Part shown: piece by piece, positions 7,626 to 15,901 of the stretch
Numbering within the stretch: the stretch's first letter is position 1
Layout: each line of letters starts with the position of its first letter
DNA from: Hyphomicrobiales bacterium
GTDB lineage: Bacteria > Pseudomonadota > Alphaproteobacteria > Rhizobiales > Xanthobacteraceae
Direction: 5' to 3'
Length of the DNA: 36,246 nucleotides
Assembly (NCBI GenBank): GCA_009377695.1
Contig: WHTP01000058.1
Coordinates: 1 to 36,246, forward strand
The notes under the pieces: generated by a model
The model's input: the letters and a program-made list of their open reading frames with translations, nothing else
Told to the model about the DNA's origin: nothing
Databases searched by the model: none
Made by a program: the position numbers and the translations under genes

Positions 7626-8805
7626 GGCTCCCCGCGAGACCTGGATCACCGGCATCGGCATCGTCTCCTGCCTCGGGGAAGGAGCCGACACGCATTGGCA
7701 GCGGCTCAACAGGCCGCCCCCTACCCCCGAGTCGGATGCCTTTGCGCCTTATGTCGTTCATCGCCTGGCGCCGATCGAGCTCGACAAGCAGATCCCCAAA
7801 AAGGGCGATCAGCGCCAGATGGAGCCGTGGCAGCGGATCGGGACCTATGCGGCGGGGCTCGCGCTTGACAGCGCCGGCGCCAAGGGCAACGCCGAACTGC
7901 TGGCGCGCATGGACATGATCGTCGCGGCCGGCGGCGGCGAGCGCGACGAGACCGTCGACGCGACGATTCTCACCGACCTCCGCAAGGCGCAGAACAAGGG
8001 TACCTTCCTCAACGAACGGCTGATGAGCGACCTGCGGCCGACCTTGTTCCTTGCTCAGTTATCCAATCTCCTCGCCGGCAACATCTCGATCGTGCATGGC
8101 GTCACCGGCATGTCGCGCACCTTCATGGGCGAGGAATCCGCGGGCGTCGACGCGGTGCGGATCGCGCTGGCGCGCATCCAGGCGGGACAAAGCGACATCA
8201 GCCTCGTCGGCGGCTCATTCAATGCCGAGCGCAAGGACGTTCTGCTGCTGTTCGAAGCGGGAGGCCACGCGTTGAAAGCACCGTTCGCACCGGTTTTCGA
8301 GCGAGCAGGACGCGGTGGCATGGCGATTGGATCGCTCGGTGCTTTTCTGGTGCTCGAATCGCGCGACAGCGCGACGGCCCGCAACGCAAAGCCGCTGGCG
8401 CGCCTCTCCAGCGTGCAATCCGACCGCGTCAGGCGGCAGCCCGGCGCCGTGACGGAATCGCTCACGAAAATGTGGTCAGCGATCGCGCCGCAGGTCGCTC
8501 CCGGTCAGGTTGCGGTGATTTCCGGCGCGTCCGGCTCGCAACCGGCAACGGCTGACGAGCATGCGTGGCTTTCGACGATCCCTGACCTACCGGTGCGCGC
8601 TACGGGAACCTATGTTGGCCATGGGGTGGAGCCGCAATTCGTCATGAACATTGCACTTGCGTCAGTCGCGCTGGGACATGAAAAGTTGTTTGCTCCTGCC
8701 TCCGGTTCCGAAGCGGCCATGAACGGTCCCCTGACCCAAGTGGTCGTGACCGGTGTCGGACATTGGCGCGGGGAAGGCATGGCGCTGGTCGAAGCGGCGC
8801 GGTGA
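7618..8805 (+). CDS. fabF2XL: Ketosynthase-like partner lacking active-site Cys
   Basis: 395-aa protein of the beta-ketoacyl-ACP synthase II fold. N-terminus ETWITGIGIVSCLG and the thiolase-fold core VGGSFNAERKDVLLLFEAGG are clear, but the nucleophile elbow is altered. Where active enzymes have TACASG, this reads RTFMGEESAG, and by my alignment the Cys position is Phe169. The HGTGT His is also absent (GASGSQP in its place), while a GHG occurs at the site of the second His (YVGHGVEPQ). It should therefore be catalytically inactive alone, comparable to the chain-length-factor (KS-beta) subunit of type II polyketide synthases. It lies directly before the intact fabF1XL (11-bp gap). A heterodimer setting C28 chain length is inference. 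Confidence 0.9.
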   Translation: MAEAPRETWITGIGIVSCLGEGADTHWQRLNRPPPTPESDAFAPYVVHRLAPIELDKQIPKKGDQRQMEPWQRIGTYAAGLALDSAGAKGNAELLARMDMIVAAGGGERDETVDATILTDLRKAQNKGTFLNERLMSDLRPTLFLAQLSNLLAGNISIVHGVTGMSRTFMGEESAGVDAVRIALARIQAGQSDISLVGGSFNAERKDVLLLFEAGGHALKAPFAPVFERAGRGGMAIGSLGAFLVLESRDSATARNAKPLARLSSVQSDRVRRQPGAVTESLTKMWSAIAPQVAPGQVAVISGASGSQPATADEHAWLSTIPDLPVRATGTYVGHGVEPQFVMNIALASVALGHEKLFAPASGSEAAMNGPLTQVVVTGVGHWRGEGMALVEAAR

Positions 8806-8816
8806 GGAGAAGGCAC

Positions 8817-10085
8817 ATGGCATCTGCGTCGCGCAAACCTGTCGCCGTCACCGGATCAGGCGTCATCACCTCACTCGGCATTGGCAAAGCCGAAAACTGG
8901 AAGAAGCTGATCGCCGGACAATCCGGCATTCACGCCATCCGCCGCTTTTCGACGGATGGGCTCAAGACCACGATTGCGGGGACGGTCGACTTCGTCCCAG
9001 TTGAGCCGTTTTGCTCGGCCGACCTCGGCGAGCGCATGGCCGACATCGTCGTCGAGGAAGCCATCGCCGAATCGGGCATCGGCGCCAAAGGTGATTTTCC
9101 GGGCCCGCTGTTCCTGGCGGTCGCGCCCGTGGAGATCGAGTGGCCGCATCGCGAAATGGTCGCCGCAGCGGCGGGCGCCAATGGCGCGGTAAGCTATGAT
9201 GATCTTCTGCGCGCAGCGAGCGGCGGCAAGTTTCGCGGCATTCACGAGCGTTGCGTGATGCTCTCGGTCGGAGACCATCTGGCGGAGCGGTTCGGCACCA
9301 AGGGCTCGCCGATTTCGCTCTCGACAGCCTGTGCGTCCGGCGCCAGCGCCATCCAACTGGGCGTCGAAGCAATCCGGCGCGGCGAAACGGACGTTGCGCT
9401 GTGCGTCGCAACCGACGGGTCAATCAATGCCGAGGCCTTGATCCGCTTCTCCCTGCTCTCGGCCCTGTCGACGGCCAACGATCCGCCGGAGAGCGCCGCC
9501 AAGCCGTTCTCGAAAAATCGCGATGGCTTCGTGATGGCGGAAGGCGCCGGCGCGCTCGTGCTCGAAAGTCTGGAACATGCGAAAGCCCGCGGCGCCAAGA
9601 TCCTCGGCGTCATCGAAGGTTGCGGCGAGATGGCGGACTCGTTTCACCGCACCCGCTCGAGTCCGGATGGCAAGCCGATCATCGCCTGCATCCGCAAAGC
9701 CATCGCCGATGCCGGCCTGACGCCCGACGACATCGATTACATCAACCCGCACGGCACCGGCACACCGGAAAACGACAAGATGGAATCGCTCGGCGTGATG
9801 GCGGTGTTCGGCGAGCGCGCCGCTAGCGTCCCGATGTCATCCAATAAATCGATGATCGGCCATACGCTCTCAGCCGCGGGTGCAGTCGAGGCGATTTTCA
9901 CGTTGATGACCCTCGAACACCAGCGCCTCCCGCCGACGATCAACTATCAGGTACCGGATCCGACCATCCCGCTCGATGTCGTCCCGAATACGGCGCGCGA
10001 CGCGACAGTGCGCCACGCGATCTCGAATTCATTCGGGTTTGGCGGCCAAAACGTCTCGCTCGTCATGGCGCGCGAGCCGGCTTGA
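8817..10085 (+). CDS. fabF1XL: 3-oxoacyl-ACP synthase of the VLCFA cluster (active)
   Basis: 422-aa beta-ketoacyl-ACP synthase II. All catalytic residues are present: Cys172 in STACASG, His312 in NPHGTGT, and Lys344 and His349 in NKSMIGH, and the glycine-rich end NSFGFGGQNVSL is intact. It catalyses decarboxylative condensation of malonyl-ACP with acyl-AcpXL to extend the chain toward C28. Start ATG 8817 is set by GGAGAAGG just upstream, 11 bp after fabF2XL; an upstream ATG frame overlapping fabF2XL is less likely. The pair of one active and one Cys-less synthase recalls KS-alpha/KS-beta. Confidence 0.94.
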   Translation: MASASRKPVAVTGSGVITSLGIGKAENWKKLIAGQSGIHAIRRFSTDGLKTTIAGTVDFVPVEPFCSADLGERMADIVVEEAIAESGIGAKGDFPGPLFLAVAPVEIEWPHREMVAAAAGANGAVSYDDLLRAASGGKFRGIHERCVMLSVGDHLAERFGTKGSPISLSTACASGASAIQLGVEAIRRGETDVALCVATDGSINAEALIRFSLLSALSTANDPPESAAKPFSKNRDGFVMAEGAGALVLESLEHAKARGAKILGVIEGCGEMADSFHRTRSSPDGKPIIACIRKAIADAGLTPDDIDYINPHGTGTPENDKMESLGVMAVFGERAASVPMSSNKSMIGHTLSAAGAVEAIFTLMTLEHQRLPPTINYQVPDPTIPLDVVPNTARDATVRHAISNSFGFGGQNVSLVMAREPA

Positions 10086-10116
10086 CCCCAAATCAAGCTG
10101 GTCGCACAAGTCACCG

Positions 10117-11139
10117 ATGCGCGCACTCACCCTCGTCGCCGACCGCAAGCTTGAGCTGAGAGACACCCCGCCGCCGCCGCCTCCCACGGCAGGCGAGGTG
10201 CAGATTCGGGTCAAGGCGGTTGCGCTCAATCATATTGACGTCTGGGGCTGGCGCGGCATGGCCTTCGCCAAGCGCCAGATGCCGCTGGTCGTCGCCGCCG
10301 AAGCGGCCGGCGAGGTGGCGGCGGTCGGGCCAGGCACGACCGCGTTCAAGCCGGGCGATCCGGTCGTGATGTACGGCGCGATGACCTGCGGGCGCTGCAA
10401 GGCCTGCCGCGAAGGCCGCGACAATCTTTGCGAGAATGTCGGGGGCATCATGGGCTTCCACATCGACGGTTTCGCCCGCGACCTCGTCACCATGCCGGAG
10501 CGCCTGGTGATTCCGGTCCCCGCCGGCGTCGCCTTCCGCGATGCCGCATGCGCGCCGATCGCGTTTTCGACCGTGCAGCACATGCTGTTCGACAATGCGC
10601 GACTCGAACCGGGCGAGACCGTGCTGGTGCACGCCGGCGGCTCCGGCATTGGCACCGCCGCCATCAAGATGGCCAAGGCCATCGGATGCACCGTCATCAC
10701 GACGATCGGCGACGACGCCAAGGCGGAGAAGGCGCGCGCGCTCGGCGCCGATCATGTCATCAACTATCGCACCGATCGCTTCGAAGGCGTCGTCCGCAAG
10801 CTCACCGCCAAGAAAGGGGTCGACGTCGTGTTCGAACACGTGGGAGCTGATACCTTCAACGGTTCGCTCCTGTGCCTCAAGCGCGGCGGCCGGCTCGTGA
10901 CCTGCGGCGCGACCTCGGGTGCGTCGACGACCTTCAATCTGATGCAACTGTTCCAGCAGCAATACCGCATCATCGGTTCGTTCGGCGCCTCCATGCGCAA
11001 CATCCGTGAAAGCCTCGATAAGATGGCGTCCGGCATGCTTCCGGTCATCGATACCGAGGTGACGATCGAGAACTTCGAGCACGGTCTTGCGCGCCTTGAA
11101 AGCCGCCAGGTGTTCGGGAAAATCGTGGTCACGCTTTGA
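10117..11139 (+). CDS. adhXL: Zinc-type alcohol dehydrogenase/quinone reductase of VLCFA cluster
   Basis: 340-aa medium-chain dehydrogenase/reductase. The structural-zinc cluster is intact (CGRCKACREGRDNLC, four Cys), the nucleotide fold has GGSGIGTAAI, and the N-terminal GroES-like domain contains KPGDPVVMYG. In the rhizobial cluster this gene sits between fabF1XL and lpxXL; its exact substrate is not settled, and a role as enoyl reductase or in omega-1 oxidation is inference. ATG 10117 follows fabF1XL by 31 bp. The stop overlaps the TTG start of lpxXL (TTGA), indicating coupling. Confidence 0.9.
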   Translation: MRALTLVADRKLELRDTPPPPPPTAGEVQIRVKAVALNHIDVWGWRGMAFAKRQMPLVVAAEAAGEVAAVGPGTTAFKPGDPVVMYGAMTCGRCKACREGRDNLCENVGGIMGFHIDGFARDLVTMPERLVIPVPAGVAFRDAACAPIAFSTVQHMLFDNARLEPGETVLVHAGGSGIGTAAIKMAKAIGCTVITTIGDDAKAEKARALGADHVINYRTDRFEGVVRKLTAKKGVDVVFEHVGADTFNGSLLCLKRGGRLVTCGATSGASTTFNLMQLFQQQYRIIGSFGASMRNIRESLDKMASGMLPVIDTEVTIENFEHGLARLESRQVFGKIVVTL

Positions 11140-12088
11140 ACAGGTCGACCCGTTCGTTCAAGCGTACGCTTCGAGCGCGCGCGCACAGCGCATTTTGGCA
11201 CTCGCGCCAGGCGATCCACGCCGTGCTCGGCCATGCGGTCGTCCTGCTGATGAACCTGATGCGCCACGCCGACCGCAAGCGTACGGCGAATGCCGTGGCG
11301 CTGATCATGCGAAGGCTCGGCCCGTGGCTGCCGAGCATCGCGTCGCCCGCGAGAATCTCGTCGCCGCATTTCCCGAGAAATCGCCGCAGGAGATCGAGGC
11401 GATACTCTCCGGCTCCTGGGACAATCTCGGCCGCGTCGCCGCGGAGTTCCTGCACCTCGACCGGATCACCATCCTCGATATGGATAATCCGACCGACGCC
11501 GACGTCACCTACGATCGCGGCTCGGTCGAGCGGATGCAGGTAATTCAACAGCCCGGCCCGCGGCTGGTGTTCGGCACGCATCTTGGAAACTGGGAATTGC
11601 CTGCACGGTTCGCCCGCTACTACGGGATCGATAGCACGGTGCTTTATCGCCCCCCCAACATTCGTGCGATCTCCGACGCGATCGTCGAGTTGCGCGCCGG
11701 CTGCATGGGCACGCTGGTGCCGTCCGGATTCGATGCTCCGGTCCGCATGGCGCGAGCGCTTGAGCGCGGCGAAAAAAGTGGAATGCTGGTCGATCAGTAT
11801 GACTCGCGCGGCGTGCAGATCACCTTCTTCGGCCGCCGCTGCAAAGCGTCGCCACTGATCGCACAGCTTGCGCGCCATCTCGAGTGCCCCATCCACGGCG
11901 TGCGCGTGGTCCGCCAAGCCGATCGAAACAAGTTCTGGGCCGAGGTTACCGGTCCGATCGAGCCGGTGCGTGACGCCGAGGGCAAGATCGACATCGCCGG
12001 CACCACCCAGGTTATCGCCAATGTGGTCGAATCCTGGGTGCGCGAGCACCCGGACCAGTGGCTGTGGCAGCACCGCCGCTGGCGGTGA
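11136..12088 (+). pseudogene. lpxXL: lpxXL C28 acyltransferase with apparent frameshift
   Basis: LpxL/HtrB-family acyltransferase that transfers 27-hydroxy-C28 from AcpXL to the lipid A precursor at the inner membrane. It starts at TTG 11136, overlapping the adhXL stop, and the first frame reads through MRRLGPWLP with a hydrophobic N-terminal helix. At about 11330-11333 the homology jumps by one base to a second frame that begins EHRVARENLVAAFPEKS and runs to 12088, containing the catalytic HLGNWE (H-X4-acidic) motif and the C-terminal DQWLWQHRRWR. Joined, the two give about 317 aa, the usual length. One missing base in a CC run explains it. It could be a sequencing error, since every other gene of the cluster is intact. 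Confidence 0.85.
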
Positions 12089-12096
12089 TGCGTGGT

Positions 12097-13205
12097 CTAC
12101 CGGCCCGTCTTGATCCGCGTCCACAGCCGGTTGAGGATCCGCACCGTCGCCGCGTCGTGCGCGTTGACCGTGTAGAGCCGGCTCATCATCGCCGTATCAG
12201 GATAGATCGTGCGGTCTTCGAGTATGTCCTTATCGATGAATTTCTGGCTCCCAAGGTTGCCGTTGGCGTAGGAGATGAAATTCGAGTTGCGGGCTGCGAC
12301 CTCGGGCGTCTGCAGGAAGTTGATGAACTCGTGCGCCTCGGCGACATTCTTTGCGTCGCGCGGGATCGCGAGATTGTCGAACCAGAGCTGTGCGCCTCCT
12401 TGGGAATCGAATAGGCGATCTGCACGCCGTTCTTCGCCTCCGCGGCGCGCTTCTGCGCCTGTTTGACGTCGCCCGAGAAGCCGACCGCGAGGCAAATCTC
12501 GCCGGTCGCGAGCGCATTGAGATATTCGGACGAGTGGAATTTGCGCACCAGCGGCCGGATCGACGTCACCAAGTCGGCGGCCTTCTTCAGCTCCGGCTCG
12601 CTGGTGGAATTGGGATCGAGGCCGAGATAGCGCAGCGCCGCCGGCAGGATGTCGTCGGCGGAATCGAGCATATGGATGCCGCAATCCTTGAAGCGCGCGA
12701 GGTTCTCCGGTTTGAACACCACGTCCCAGCTGTCGATCTTCGCATCGCCGCCAAGCACCTCGCGCGCCTTGGCTACGTTGTATCCGATACCGGTCGTGCC
12801 CCACATGTAGTTCACGGCGTGGACATTGCCGGAATCGTATTTGGCGAGACGCTGCGTGACCTCCGGCCAGAGATGCACCAGGTTCGGCAGCTTCGATTTG
12901 TCGAGCGGACGGAAAATCTTCGCCTTGATCTGGCGCTCGAGGAAATATCCGGTCGGCGCCACCACGTCATAACCGGAACGGCCGGCGAGGAGCTTGGCCT
13001 CGAGCATATCGTTGGTATCGAACGTGTCGTAACGGATCTTGATCCCGGTGCTGTTGGTGAACGCTTCAAGCACCGCCGGGTCGATATAGTCGGACCAGTT
13101 GTAGACGTTGAGCACCTGCTGGCCCTTCTGCTGTGCAGCGGACGGAGCGGCGGCGAACGAGGCGGCAACGACCAAGGATGCGACAAGGAAAAGCGCTCGG
13201 CGCAT
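12097..13205 (-). pseudogene. PotF-like polyamine-binding protein with apparent frameshift
   Basis: Periplasmic binding protein of the spermidine/putrescine (PotD/PotF) family. A signal peptide (residues 1-24, ending SAAQQ) leads into LNVYNWSDYIDPAVLEAF, a hallmark of polyamine-binding proteins, then GYDVVAPTG and YMWGTTGIGYN. The first frame holds to IPKE near 12397; homology continues in another frame with GAQLWFDNLAIP through FINFLQTPEVA to stop 12097. One missing G/C in the run at about 12395 restores a protein of about 369 aa. A good GGAGGG ribosome site precedes ATG 13205. No permease or ATPase partners are adjacent. Element C lies directly upstream, converging transcripts from lpxXL downstream leave an 8-bp gap. 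Confidence 0.85.
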
Positions 13206-13238
13206 GGAAAAATGCCCTCCAAAGAATTGGTGGCCCGG

Positions 13239-13404
13239 CTAGTGTCCCGATTCCGAAGTTCGTACCATTTCGCAGCGGCCGCCTATACGAACTTCGGAAT
13301 CGAAGGACACTAGCAACTCATTGAATCTAGTGTGGCTTTGGTTCAGAAGTCCGCATGTCGGACTCGCCGCGAGAATGATGCGGACTTCTGAACCGCCACA
13401 CTAG
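13239..13404. repeat. Bulged-palindrome element, copy C (complete)
   Basis: Complete 166-bp copy. Hairpin 1 is 13239-13313 (75 bp), the linker caactcattgaat is 13314-13326, hairpin 2 is 13327-13404 (78 bp). Hairpin 2 is textbook: 10-bp outer stem CTAGTGTGGC/GCCACACTAG, TTT unpaired on the linker-side arm, 17-bp inner stem GGTTCAGAAGTCCGCAT and a 21-nt loop. Bases 13401-13403 of its terminal CTAG are the stop codon of the rhodanese gene. It sits between the rhodanese 3' end and the potF-like 5' end. Confidence 0.93.
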
Positions 13405-13739
13405 GATTCAGTCGGCAGGCCCGCGGCTTTCCACGCGAGGATGCCGCCAGCCAGGTGCGATGTGTAGGGATAGCCCCGCTCCTGCGCGGCCAGCGACGCG
13501 GTCACCGAGCGGCGACCAGAGCGGCAGGCGAACACTACCTGCTTTCCTTGCGGATCGGGAATCGCCGCCGGGTCGAAATTCGACAACGGCACCACCACGG
13601 CGTCCGGATAACGCTCCACTGCGATCTCGTTCGGCTCGCGCACATCGACGAGCAGCATTCGCCCTTCCGTGAGGCCGCGCGCCACCTCTTCCACGGTCAG
13701 ATTGGCGACCCGAGGATCGCCGCCCGACGGATCGGACAT
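13401..13739 (-). CDS. Rhodanese-like domain protein
   Basis: Single-domain rhodanese, 112 aa from ATG 13739 (an upstream start at 13790 overlaps the neighbour). The active-site loop is CRSGRRS with Cys72, and the family motif VDVREPNEIAVERYPDAVVVPLS and HLAGGILAWKAAGLP are both present. Single-domain rhodaneses carry a persulfide on the loop Cys; the specific sulfur acceptor is unknown. Its stop codon TAG is the last three bases of repeat element C read on this strand, so the coding end and repeat end are shared. It follows the GDYXXLXY gene by 47 bp. Confidence 0.88.
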   Translation of the reverse strand: MSDPSGGDPRVANLTVEEVARGLTEGRMLLVDVREPNEIAVERYPDAVVVPLSNFDPAAIPDPQGKQVVFACRSGRRSVTASLAAQERGYPYTSHLAGGILAWKAAGLPTES

Positions 13740-13786
13740 AACGGAACTCCTGCACCACGGCGTGGCGAAATCCGCCTGCGCCCCTC

Positions 13787-14386
13787 TCAAAACTTGGGCT
13801 CATCGTAGACCGGCTTGCCGCCGAGCAACAGCCGTTTGATAGCGGCGCGCCCGGATGGCGCGACTGACGCAACCACCGATACCTGGCCCTCGTTGCGGGA
13901 ACGCTCGATCGCCTTGCCCTCGTCCTGCGGCACGAAATAGCGCTCGATACCGTAGTTGACGTGCAGCCGCTCGCAGAACAGCCGATGGGTCGAACCGCAG
14001 TTCGCCCCGCCGGTGGCGCGGCCGCGGATCAAGACTTCGCCGTCCGCAACCGGAACCGGCGCGGCGTGGACCGACACGGCTTCGTAAAAATCGCCCTTGC
14101 GTGCGAGCTTGACGAAGACCGGCGTGCCGCGACCTTGGCTCGGCGTGTCCTTGAGGTCACCGGCGGGCAGGTTTGTGATGTCATAGGTGAGCACGACGTA
14201 GTCGCCGCGCAGCAAGTCCCGCGGATCGACTGGTCTCGTCTGCAGCGTGACCTCGCTCCCCTCGCGCAGAACACGGACGCGGTCATAGACCATCAGGCCA
14301 ACCAGCACGACCTGGATCAGGGCCGCGAGCGCGAAGAAAATCGGCCGCGGGATCGAGCTCAATAGCGTTCTGAGGACGCCGATCAT
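13787..14386 (-). CDS. GDYXXLXY-domain protein
   Basis: 199-aa protein with one N-terminal membrane helix (about residues 14-34) and an extracytoplasmic domain bearing the name-giving motif RGDYVVLTYDITNLP (GDYVVLTY). The second half has CGSTHRLFCERLHVNYGIERYFVP and ends with a basic segment. The biochemical role of this family is unknown. It overlaps the upstream DUF2157 gene by an ATGA junction (14383-14386), and this pair is a recurrent two-gene unit, which suggests that the two act together in the membrane. Confidence 0.88.
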   Translation of the reverse strand: MIGVLRTLLSSIPRPIFFALAALIQVVLVGLMVYDRVRVLREGSEVTLQTRPVDPRDLLRGDYVVLTYDITNLPAGDLKDTPSQGRGTPVFVKLARKGDFYEAVSVHAAPVPVADGEVLIRGRATGGANCGSTHRLFCERLHVNYGIERYFVPQDEGKAIERSRNEGQVSVVASVAPSGRAAIKRLLLGGKPVYDEPKF

Positions 14387-15639
14387 CGGCGCCCTCTGCC
14401 GATCATGCGGCCAAGCAGGCTCGCCAGCGCCACCGCGACAAGGCCGGCCACCGCCAGGAACACTGCCCGCCGCAACAGCGAGCCTTGCACCGCCCAGGTG
14501 ACGGCGGCGATCGTAGCGGCAAGCCCGAGCCAGCCGGCGACGATGCGCGGACGCACGTCATCGAGCATGCCGGATACCACCAGGCAAAGCATCGCGGACA
14601 GCGCCAGCGCATAGGACAACCAAGGCTCCTCGCCCGCAGCGGTCGGGATCAAGCCCGACGCCACGACAAGCGCTCCGGTGATCGACAAAGCTGCGAGCAC
14701 CGGCCCGGCGCGTTGCGCAGCGACCGCGGCCGCGAAGGCCGATATGATGGCCACGGCGGCGATCCCGAGCGACAAATATGGCAGGTTCGGGGTCACCGGC
14801 CGCAGGATCTCGGCGATCACGCCGGCAAGCCCGATGGCGAGGCCGAACGCGCCGTAAGTGGAAAGCGTGAGCCCGAATGCGCGCACCGCGACGCCGCGTC
14901 GCGTCGTTAGCAAGAGCCCTGCCCCGACCATGAGCGACACGATTGCGACAACGGTGAAGTTCGGGCTGCCGATGCGCCCCTGCACCATGCCAAAGCCGGC
15001 GAGGACGGCGCCCGCAAGAGCTGCGACCGCGATCAGATGGCGCGATGCCGCGGTGTTCCAGGCCAGCGCCAGCATTGCGCCGATCAGCGAGAAAATCGCG
15101 AACGGTGGATGCACATTCGCGGTTTCGTCGATGCGCATGCCGCTCCAGGCGCAGCCGGCGGCGAGTGCGACCGCGAGCGCGCTGTGGGATCCGGTCAGCG
15201 CCGCGGCGGCGAGCGCGCCTGACGCCCACAGCAGCAGGCCACCCGCGAAATCGTCGCCGAGGTGATACATCTGCCCGACGAGCGCGATCGCCGCGCCGAA
15301 GATGATCGAGCCGACGCCGGCGGAGAGATCAGCAAGATGGGTGCGCTCGGCGCGATCGAACAGCGCACCCGCGCCATAGGCTCCGACGATGCCGGCCAGC
15401 AGGATCGCGAAGCGCAGCGGCCGCGCGATGGCGGTCCAGTTCGCCGCGATGAAGGCGAGAAAGGCTGCGGCGATCAACAGGCCGCCGACGATGCCGACCA
15501 CCGTGGCAATGGTGATGCCTTCCGGCACCGGGCGCAGCGTCGCGCGGATGGCGTCCGCGGATTTCGGCGGCAGCAAGCCTTCGGCTTGCCACCGTGTGAG
15601 ATCCGCCTCCAGCCGTTCCCGATAGGCCCGTTCCGACAT
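14383..15639 (-). CDS. DUF2157 polytopic membrane protein
   Basis: 418-aa protein with a soluble N-terminal head (ERLEADLTRWQAEGLLP), characteristic of DUF2157, followed by about ten to twelve hydrophobic helices rich in Ala, Leu and Gly. Function unknown. It is translationally coupled by ATGA overlap to the GDYXXLXY gene. Element D occupies the upstream region between it and kup, so its promoter must be inside or very close to the repeat, or it depends on kup read-through. Confidence 0.85.
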   Translation of the reverse strand: MSERAYRERLEADLTRWQAEGLLPPKSADAIRATLRPVPEGITIATVVGIVGGLLIAAAFLAFIAANWTAIARPLRFAILLAGIVGAYGAGALFDRAERTHLADLSAGVGSIIFGAAIALVGQMYHLGDDFAGGLLLWASGALAAAALTGSHSALAVALAAGCAWSGMRIDETANVHPPFAIFSLIGAMLALAWNTAASRHLIAVAALAGAVLAGFGMVQGRIGSPNFTVVAIVSLMVGAGLLLTTRRGVAVRAFGLTLSTYGAFGLAIGLAGVIAEILRPVTPNLPYLSLGIAAVAIISAFAAAVAAQRAGPVLAALSITGALVVASGLIPTAAGEEPWLSYALALSAMLCLVVSGMLDDVRPRIVAGWLGLAATIAAVTWAVQGSLLRRAVFLAVAGLVAVALASLLGRMIGRGRR

Positions 15640-15745
15640 CCCCGATCCCGTCGACCTTTAGTCGCGGCACATCTTACGCCAGACCAGCGCCGACGGCGTC
15701 AACTTGCTCTTGCCCTGCAAACAAAACAACGGTTCCACAACCGGT

Positions 15746-15899
15746 CTAGTGTCCCGATTCCGAAGTTCGTACCATTTCGCAGCGGCCTCTTATACGGAAG
15801 GACACTAGCAACTCTTTGAATCTAGTGTGGCTTTGGTTCAGAAGTCCGCATGTCGGACTCGCAGCGAGAATGATGCGGACTTCTGAACCGCCACACTAG
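15746..15899. repeat. Bulged-palindrome element, copy D
   Basis: Hairpin 1 (15746-15808, 63 bp) has an internal deletion in its right arm. The linker caactctttgaat is 15809-15821. Hairpin 2 (15822-15899, 78 bp) is intact and differs from copy C by one loop base (TCGCAGCGA for TCGCCGCGA). The element ends CTAG, then GC, then another CTAG that carries the kup stop codon. Confidence 0.92.
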
Positions 15900-15901
15900 G
15901 C

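Noticed and set aside
11325-11340. Programmed ribosomal frameshift in lpxXL
   Set aside because: No slippery heptamer or downstream pseudoknot was recognised, and two other genes show the same kind of one-base loss, so error or mutation is simpler.
13239-13404. Elements C and the like as rho-independent terminators
   Set aside because: The stems are far longer than usual and lack a following T tract; they also lie between co-directional genes of operons. They may still influence termination or mRNA stability.
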